NCBI GenBank assembly: GCA_020747065.1
Contig: JAGMVK010000015.1
Location: forward strand, 806,001 to 870,000
Origin: Cadophora sp. MPI-SDFR-AT-0126
Lineage: Eukaryota > Ascomycota > Leotiomycetes > Helotiales > Ploettnerulaceae
Direction: 5' to 3'
Length of the DNA: 64,000 nucleotides
A model generated the notes under the pieces. That model saw only the letters and a program-made list of their open reading frames with translations, was not told where the DNA came from and searched no databases. This document shows positions 56,677 through 64,000 of this stretch, in pieces; the first letter of the stretch is position 1, and each line of letters opens with the position of its first letter. The translations under genes were made by a program, and so were the position numbers.

Positions 56677-58150
56677 ATGGTTGTTGCCATGGCTAACAAT
56701 GGGTACGTGCGATCTATTTCTGATGGTTGAAGACTGGGGCTCTGCAAGCTTTCTACATGTTTCCTACCCTTCGCATCCTTCATATACTTCGCACACATCT
56801 TCCCAGCATTGCAGAGAATCTGCGAATCCAATCGCGCGCTCTCCTTCCTATCCAGCAGACGCTAACAAGAACCCCCTCAGAATGCCCCTCCCAGTTCGCC
56901 CCGAACATCAGACGAGTCTCCCGCCACCGGCAAACTATGTAGAGTACGGACGAACCTATTGCGGCTTCAGAAACGGCAAATACATGTTCCCGATCGACGA
57001 GGTGAGTGCCACGATTTCTCCAATACAGTGTAGTGCAGACAGGCGGGCAGGAAAGACGATGCGCTATGGTGGGCTAACTGAGGGGCAGCCTGAGATGGAT
57101 CGCATGGACATTTACCACAAGTTCTTCTCGGTGGCCAGAAACGAAGCTTTACACTCCACGCCTTTCAGTCCAAATTACGATAAAGGGCCTAGAATACTGG
57201 ATTTGGGCTGCGGAACAGGCATTTGGGCGATTGATATGGCAGAGTAAGGATCCGAGCTGGGACGGGGAGAGAAATGAGTTAATTCTGGCAGGAAATATTA
57301 CCATCACCATGCTGAGGTGCAAGGAATAGATCTTGCACTGATCCAGCCTGCAAAGTAAGATTGAGAAATTGCGGAAAGCTGCGAATGCTGATTGTCTGCA
57401 GAATCCCGCCGAATTTGGCTTTCCACCAGAGAGATATCGAGTCCCCGTGGTTTTGGTGCGATGTCGATTCTTGGGATCTGATCCACATGCGGATGCTGGC
57501 AGGGAGCATAAGCAGCTGGCCAGCCACATATGCACAAATTTTCAGGTGGGATATCCAGATTTGAATGAAAGGGAGCAGCACTGACGATTACAGGCATTTG
57601 AAGCCAAATTACGGATGGTTGGAACATGTGGAAATTGACATGGAACCGCGCTGCGATGATGGCACCCTTCCAGCAAATTCCAGCCTCGTACAATGGAGCA
57701 GACTGATATTGGATGCGACAGAGCGCGCTTACAGACCACTGGCATACAATCACGAAACAGGGCCCATGCTCCAAAGAGCAGGCTTCGTAGACATCAAAGA
57801 GGAGGTCATCAAAATTCCCCTGAACCCGTGGGAGAGCGACCCTCATCAGAAGGATATTGGACGCTGGTACAACCTCGGTCTTACGCAAGGGTTGGAGGCA
57901 CTTACTACAGCACCTCTAACACGGATGAGCCAATGGTCGAAAGCCGACGTGGACAGACTAATTGCAGATGTCAAGAGGGAGGTCTGCTCCAAGAAATTCC
58001 ACGTCTACTGCAATATGTAAGTTCTGATTTTGCCTGTCCATGACCCTCTCTCGCAACAGAACTGTCTGAAATTGCCTCTATGACGTCCAAGCTCACATTA
58101 TTTCTCCTTTTAGGCACATTTGGATCGCCCGTCGGCCAGCTAATGCTTGA
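56677..58150 (+). CDS. laeA: LaeA, velvet-complex methyltransferase and global regulator of secondary metabolism
   Basis: Seven exons: 56677-56702, 56815-57001, 57089-57243, 57292-57354, 57402-57545, 57594-58016, 58114-58150. All phases agree; 344 residues. Diagnostic blocks: [24 protein letters not shown] (LaeA: NGRTYHGF...P-DE), [14 protein letters not shown] motif [16 protein letters not shown] (about residues 108-122), [49 protein letters not shown]-like [20 protein letters not shown], and the end [15 protein letters not shown]. LaeA works in the nucleus with VeA and VelB and is needed for expression of many biosynthetic clusters. The first exon (MVVAMANNG) is inferred from splice phase and is the least certain part. 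Confidence 0.93.
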
Positions 58151-61100
58151 GTCCTACCTCATAGAGTAGCAGCAAGTCACCATTCAAACGCCCACCTGCA
58201 CGACTTCTCGCGGCCTCGCGGCTCTTCACTGGCACCACCCTCGGATTCGTCGGGATCTCCTTATCCAACCTGCTTTCATTTTATCCAGACAAAAGAGAAA
58301 TATGCGGTACAGGGGATCCTCGATGACAGGGCAAGGCAGACTCCTGAAAGAAACAGAATGGGCTCTCATCCCCTCCTTAACCGCATCGTGGTACAATATG
58401 CGCGCGCGCAGATATCCTGGGCTAGCTGCATATGCAGCTCTAAGCGCCTGCAGTTTTTACCCCTCCTCGCTCACCTCCCTGACCTGGCTCATTACACTAC
58501 GATTAAGGCCGAGATTCGAACTATATGCGACCAACCTGCAATTTCTGGCGGCTGCCCGGATCAAGTTACCACCTTCCCCGATCAGCTTCTCTGCTCCGTG
58601 TTTCGAAATTGGCGCATCGTATGTTCATTTCAGGAAGTTCACTACACACCGCATCGTAGGAGTCGATGGCCTGCTGTGGGGTTGTGTGTTTGGTTGGATT
58701 GGAGCTTAAATGATGCCTGGTGGACCAGATGACGGAATAGGCGGAGACCACATCCAATCGGCATTTCTTGCCTCTTCCCTGTCTTTAAATCCCACTGTTG
58801 GTTTTTCGTTGGAAAACAATCCCTGTACGACGCTCCGGACCGAAGCGAAGCGAACACCCCCGCCCAGCCCAAAGCCAAAAGCCAAACATCTTAGGTGAAA
58901 CGAAACGAGAGTTGGGACAAGAGTGACGAAGTGACAAGTGACAAGTTTTGGAAATGTTGGATGTTTGATACTTGGTTTTGTGTGAGGCTTTCACTCCCTT
59001 GGGTCTGGGCTGCATGACCGACCACTGACCGGCTATCCGGGAACACAAGGATAGGGATGGTATGATGTTGGTGTTGGTGTTACGTGATCGAGAGGGTAAT
59101 TGCAGAGGCGCAGCGAACGTTGTGTTACAGACTCGACCAGGCCAGCCAGCCGACATGATAAAAATGCAAATCGTCGGAGGGAGACTTGTCCGTTGATGGT
59201 GAATTGGGATGAAACGGGATTGAAGTTGACTGGATTTGGTTGGATTAGACTCTGATGAGTGGGGGTTTCTCGCTGCGGTGCTGAATCCCGGAAATCTGGC
59301 TACGAGGGCGGGGTTGTGAAACATATGTCGCAGATGTTTTGGGAAGAAATTGACGAGAACGTTGGGACGCCATGCCATTTCCGGTGGGAAGTGAGCGTCA
59401 GTCCACGGTGGACTGATCAGTTGGCATGTACGATTCGCCTTGAATTGCCTTTTATCAATCAATTCATATGCCTCCACATACTTAAGCATTTCGACTTACG
59501 AAACACACCAATCATTCGCGACCGGCAGTTGTGTTTGTGTCGTACAGATATCTTGATTTTGCAGGCTAGACTTTCGTGAGTAGACTGGATTTGCAACCCT
59601 ACATGGCATGAGACTAGAGGGCATGACATGAGACGAGACGAAACGAAACAAGACATCGCTTACCCAGATTCTCGGGACAGTGCTTCGGCATATGCGGGAT
59701 GGGCTGCAATAGGATGAGAGAGGATGGGAGGGATTTGCTTTTTTTGTTCCCCTTCCCCTCTCGGATCGGAATCAAGTCGAGTTGGGTTTGCAATTGAGAC
59801 GAACGGACGGACCGAGATCGGATCGGATAGAATAGCTCGGATAGTTGCGTCTCCGGGCGTTGAGAATCAGTCATAAAATAGATTGTGGTCTTGATCTTGA
59901 ATCCTACCTCTCCCCTCTCTTTCTTCCTAGGGGGGTATGGAGGATCGGTATAGGATCGGTATGAAGGATAAGATAAGCTAAGCCGAGTTCTGTTGAGTGG
60001 AGAGTTAGTCCGAGCTATTCAATATATTCGGGCTAGGAGATTACAGAGGATGATTCGATGAGGTTGGGCGGGGGGTGTTGATTACAGTAATAAAGAGAGA
60101 GCGAAAATGAGAACGGATAGAGAAATAATCTTACAAATTTCTAATGTGTTTTTAATCTCTTGTTATTATCCTATCCTGGCCCTTATCATCCCACTTCAAC
60201 GTACTCCAACTTACTTGCTTGCTTTCGCCTTTCACAACCCAAAGACTCATCATGCAGTCATCAGTTGGTTACCTTGCCATCCTCAAGCCCTCGCAGCTCT
60301 CACCGCTTTCTGCTCGGCATTTAAAGTATGCAAGCACGTGCATGGCTTCAATCGTCGGTCTTCCCACTCATCCTTTACCATGTCCGTGTCCGCGTATGTG
60401 TTTGTGGCGCGGGATGAGAAATAAAAAAGAAGGGGGGAACGCTCATGCTTCCTAATACTAATTAATGTGAGATGTTGAAGTGAAGTAAGATGAGAATGGG
60501 AAGTATGTGTATGACTGGGGGTTGTGAATTTCTAGAGCGGAGTTAGCGTAGATGGGTGGCGGAAAACAGGAAGGGGATGGGTATAGTGAAAGAGGGAAAG
60601 GGGATGAGCCTTGGTGTAGGTGATTGAAGGAAGGACTCCGTATGTATGGGATGGGAAGTTGAGGCACTAAAGTTGAAAAGGAAGTAAGAGTGTGGAGAGT
60701 AAGGGGAGGGGGAAGAGGGAAGAGGGAAGAGGGAGTTGCGTGTAGATATGGATGTAATGGTGGGTGAGTCGGGAAGTGTTAATGATAACGATAATAGTTA
60801 TTCTCGTCCAACGAAACGAAGGTAGACTGACTACTTTCTGGATCAGAGCCTTCCGCAAGTGAAAGATATAGTTAGGGACGTGTTCTTCAAGGCTCGGGGA
60901 TATATAAGAATCGTGGCTTTTATACGTATGCACAGATTTGTTGTGTGTACGTCTCTTCATTCGTTTCAATGTAGAAGTGATCCACGATTTAGATAATCTT
61001 TGTTTTCAAAGAGAAGAGATCCGCAGGAGACATCGCGTGGAGGTGTTTAGTGGTCGTCTCCTAGTGAGACGGGTTGGTGGTAAGGCGCAAACATGGTATC

Positions 61101-61336
61101 CATCAGCCAGAATTATCAGGTATGGTATAGTAAGAATAGTGTTAATTTCTGTCATTCATTCTTAATCTACACAGAGCGCTGAACTGTCAATGAATGGTGT
61201 ATGCGGCAGTACCCTTCCTTCTTTCCTTTCTCATAATCCAACAATAATTCAATTCCTAAACTGACATGATACCAGGCTTCCTCACGAGATCACACGACGA
61301 AAATGCTAGCCACAGCTTTTCCAGAATCAAATCACA
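58151..61336. other. Intergenic, 3.2 kb
   Basis: Convergent space downstream of laeA and of the acidic-protein gene. One 234-codon minus-strand ATG frame (58785-59489) exists, but its composition (Pro/Ser/Arg-rich with scattered Cys and Trp) and lack of any domain make chance likely. GA-rich tracts at 60530-60740. No RNA gene recognised. Confidence 0.5.
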
Positions 61337-64000
61337 TCACAACTCGTCGCCTTCGTCGTCGCTGCCACCAGGGTAGCTCCGCACCTTGCTGAAATCAGTG
61401 GAAATCTCCTTGTCGGTGGAAGTTGATGTAGATGGGCGGGTGCTGGAATCAGCTGGGCCCGAGGAGCTGGGTGTTGTGGTTGTAGTTGGGACGGACGGCG
61501 CTGAGAATGGGGAAGCGGAAACGGAAGGTGGAGGATCATGGCCATGGCCCAGGGATATGGTGCGAAAGCGACTGGTAACCTCGTCTTCACCTCCACTCGT
61601 AGTCATGGTGCTTCGAGCGGTGTGTGAAGGTCGAGCCGGAGGGAGCTCATCGTCATCGTCGTCGTCGCTGGAGCTGGAACTTGACGATCCGGCGCCACCC
61701 TCAGAGTCGCGTGTGGCACTTCGAGCGTGAGCGGACTTCTCGGACATACGTAGAGTGCGGAATACGCTCGTGGTGGTGATGTTTGCGTTTCCAGGAGCCG
61801 TTCGGGTTGGGAGGGACTGCATGCGCGTAGGTACAGGAGTCTCGTCGTCGTCGCTTGACTCGTCGCTTGAGTTGTGACTTGGCTCTCCATCGCTATCATT
61901 TTCGATCTTCGCTGCCCCTGATTCCATCGAATCAGTCGAGGCGTCGCTCGATCCGTCGCTCGAGGCTGTATCGCCATCTTCATCCATGTCGTCTTCCACC
62001 ATGTTATTCTCAACCTCATCATTACCCTCCGCCTGTCCCTTCTGTCCAATAAGGTCTTCCTCATCGGGATCCTTCGGGTCATCGCCTGGCACATGACTCG
62101 AACCTTCATCTCCATCATCATCTGTATCTTCTCCCAGCATTTCATCCTCAACCTCCCCCTCACCACCATCTTCACCCTCCTCCTTTCCCATGTCTCCGAA
62201 AGGATCATCCTCCTCAAAATCACTCGGGGGGTCAGAGAGTGTATCGAAGTCGGAATCCTCGTCCTGACTGTTATCTTCGGCGCTGAGGTGATCTCTAGTT
62301 ATAGATACGTTGGCTCTAGGGCTCAAACCCGAATGATCTTCGCCAGCCAGTCGTCCGTAGTCCATATCGATGTCGGAGTCATCACATCCATCTCCATATC
62401 CTTCTTCTTCACCTTCTTCATCGGCTTCTTCATCAACTTGGTCATTCTCTTCTTCTGCACCCCCTCCACTTTCTTCATGGCTGGAGTCATCTACCATGGA
62501 TGTCTCGGGGGCAGAGGAAGAGGAGGTACCGATCATCGAAGCCCAGGTTCCAGGAGTATGGGTGAAGGATTCGCTTGTTGGGTCTAATCCATCGTCATCC
62601 TCCATCTCGATGTCACTGTCATCAAGCTCTGCTTCCGAATCCTCGTCTACCTCCATATCAGAGGTGTCCATGGCCGAAGTCAATGTGCTGAGTTGATCTT
62701 GAGACATATGCTGCGATGGTATTTGCACCTGGGCTGGCGAGGGTGGATTCGATTCGAATGCCATTGGGTTCTCCTCTTTGCTGTCAGAGTGTGCTCCCGT
62801 CAACACAGGCTCCTCGGTGATCGAGGCGGGTGTGGTCGAATATTGTTCACTGGAATCAGGATCGTGAACGCCAGTAGCTGAGAAATCATCGCTACTGGTC
62901 TTCAGAACAGTAGCGGTGCTCTCAGACACAATCAGACGTTGTCTACCTCCGAAAAGCTTCTCGAGGCTCATCAACGGTGTGTATTTGACAACTTGCATAT
63001 TTCGAGGGCAAGGTGTGTAAATATTCAACACTCGTGCCAGCTCTGCCGGAATTGGCATGGCTACCCAAAGTATCTGAAGACCCACTCTGGGTGTGTAAAC
63101 TATGAGCTGCTTGTTCGGTGGGCATGGCATATATACATTGACATATTGTTCCACGGCAATGATTGGTCGAAGGCTTGGTACACTTGATATAAGATCAGCT
63201 CGTCTCTTCATGCCAGAGACCGATATAGCGGAACGTGGGAGAGGTGTCTCCATTTTGTCTTCGCAGAGGCTCAATTGGGTTGGAGGCGGGGTATATGGAT
63301 CTGAAGGCATGGGTGCGAAGTGAACACCAACGCCCAATGAACCAGCATCCGAGTTCGATTTGGACGGGGCAGATCGCTTTTTTCGTAAGTTAGAAGACAG
63401 AAGGTCCACATTGGAAGGTGTTGATGTGGTATGTGGCAGATTTCGACTTTGAGAATTGGCCACAACAGGCTGGAATACGGAAGCAAAACATCAGCCAGTC
63501 TGGAATCACTCAGAGTCTCATGTCGTACAGGCGCGATACAACTTACAAAGAATTGCTTGAATGTCTTTGGCGCATTCTTCCATTCTTCCCACTTTCTAAA
63601 AGGCTAAGATGTTTTGTCAGTCTTTAATCAAGGTCAAAAACGGCTTGATTGAGGATGCGACTCACAACATTCTTCAACAATGGGACCGACCAGTCAAGCT
63701 CCACGGTGAACAGAGTTTGTGGCTTCAGAATTGGGAAGACAAGGCTGGGAGGACCAGCAGGAACACATCTTTCCATCGGGTGTAGGCTACTAGAGTAATA
63801 CCATTCAAGAGCTCTGAGCGCAGCTTGTGACTTCGCGTCAGCAATGACCTTTTGTCGGTCACTTTTCCAGCGATATCTGCCGCGAACGAGCACCGTAGCA
63901 ATATAATCTGGCTCTACTGACGCGTCGAGTAGCTTCCAATACACATATGTTGGTGGCTGAAAGCCGAGCTGCTCTGCGATAGATCGCAAAACATAGACAG
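61337..64000 (-). CDS. Hypothetical protein with dsRNA-binding-like N-terminal region and long acidic tail (5' end outside window)
   Basis: Exons in the window: 63666-64000 (continues past the edge), 63547-63603 and 61337-63469; introns 62 and 77 nt, phases consistent. The first part reads QPPTYVYWKLLDAS...IATVLVRGRYRWKSD then QKVIADAKSQAALRALEWYY. The K-x-AK-x-AA-x-AL helix after a three-strand stretch resembles a double-stranded RNA-binding domain. Next come KWEEWKNAPKTFKQFF, a basic segment, and two copies of a Y-x-P-C-P-x-N-x-Q motif. The last roughly 450 residues are almost entirely Asp, Glu, Ser and Gly and probably disordered, ending YPGGSDDEGDEL. I do not recognise the family. The ORF has no ATG inside the window upstream, so it starts beyond 64000. 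Confidence 0.75.

Noticed and set aside
56221..56730. 169-codon frame running into laeA exon 1
   Set aside because: It has no ATG before the accepted start; the sequence is a pyrimidine-rich leader whose translation is Pro/His/Thr-rich by base composition.
58510..58530. Sequence resembling a tRNA T-loop (GTTCGAATC on the minus strand)
   Set aside because: The flanking bases cannot form the T-stem and no D-arm or acceptor stem is present.
58785..59489. 234-codon minus-strand ATG frame
   Set aside because: No domain, no signal peptide, composition unlike a folded protein, no splice context; it overlaps a convergent 3' region. Probably chance.

Overview
The window is filamentous ascomycete (Pezizomycotina) nuclear DNA. 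Nearly every gene is broken by short introns of about 45-110 nt with GTAAGT/GTGAGT donors. The gene families are typical of the group: LaeA-type methyltransferases, Zn2Cys6 regulators, a Pth11/rhodopsin-like membrane protein and small secreted proteins. A Leotiomycete is my best guess, but no single feature proves it. I found no tRNA, rRNA, CRISPR array or intact transposon. All gene models were spliced by hand and checked for reading-phase continuity across every intron.

Layout. (i) 1-7.7 kb, accessory: the 3' end of a Kex2-processed repeat precursor that resembles fungal RiPP (dikaritin-like) or pheromone precursors, a GDSL/CE16 acetylesterase gene with an apparent frameshift near its start codon, and a rhodopsin-like membrane protein. 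(ii) 7.7-22 kb, core: a phosphatase-fold protein lacking its catalytic cysteine, a 987-residue AT-hook protein, a Kelch-BTB protein (Ral2-like), the APC/C activator Cdc20 and the TFIIA large subunit. (iii) 23-30.5 kb: a decayed dual-specificity phosphatase relic, a divergent LaeA-like methyltransferase with 11 exons, an HD-domain protein, a short-chain dehydrogenase and an unknown gene. (iv) 33-44.7 kb: two related Zn2Cys6 regulators, the second truncated, with a His-rich small secreted protein between them, followed by a second small secreted protein. (v) 44.6-61.3 kb: a stretch almost free of genes whose only convincing gene is a LaeA ortholog. (vi) The right edge holds a partial gene with a double-stranded-RNA-binding-like N-terminus and a long acidic tail.

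Links between genes. LaeA is the nuclear methyltransferase of the velvet complex and controls secondary metabolism and development. A second LaeA-family methyltransferase and a probable RiPP precursor lie in the same 64 kb, but nothing in the sequence shows that LaeA controls these particular neighbours. The methyltransferase, HD and dehydrogenase genes sit close together and could form a small metabolic group. The core block (Kelch-BTB, Cdc20, TFIIA) has ordinary spacing and looks like conserved housekeeping DNA beside more variable flanks.
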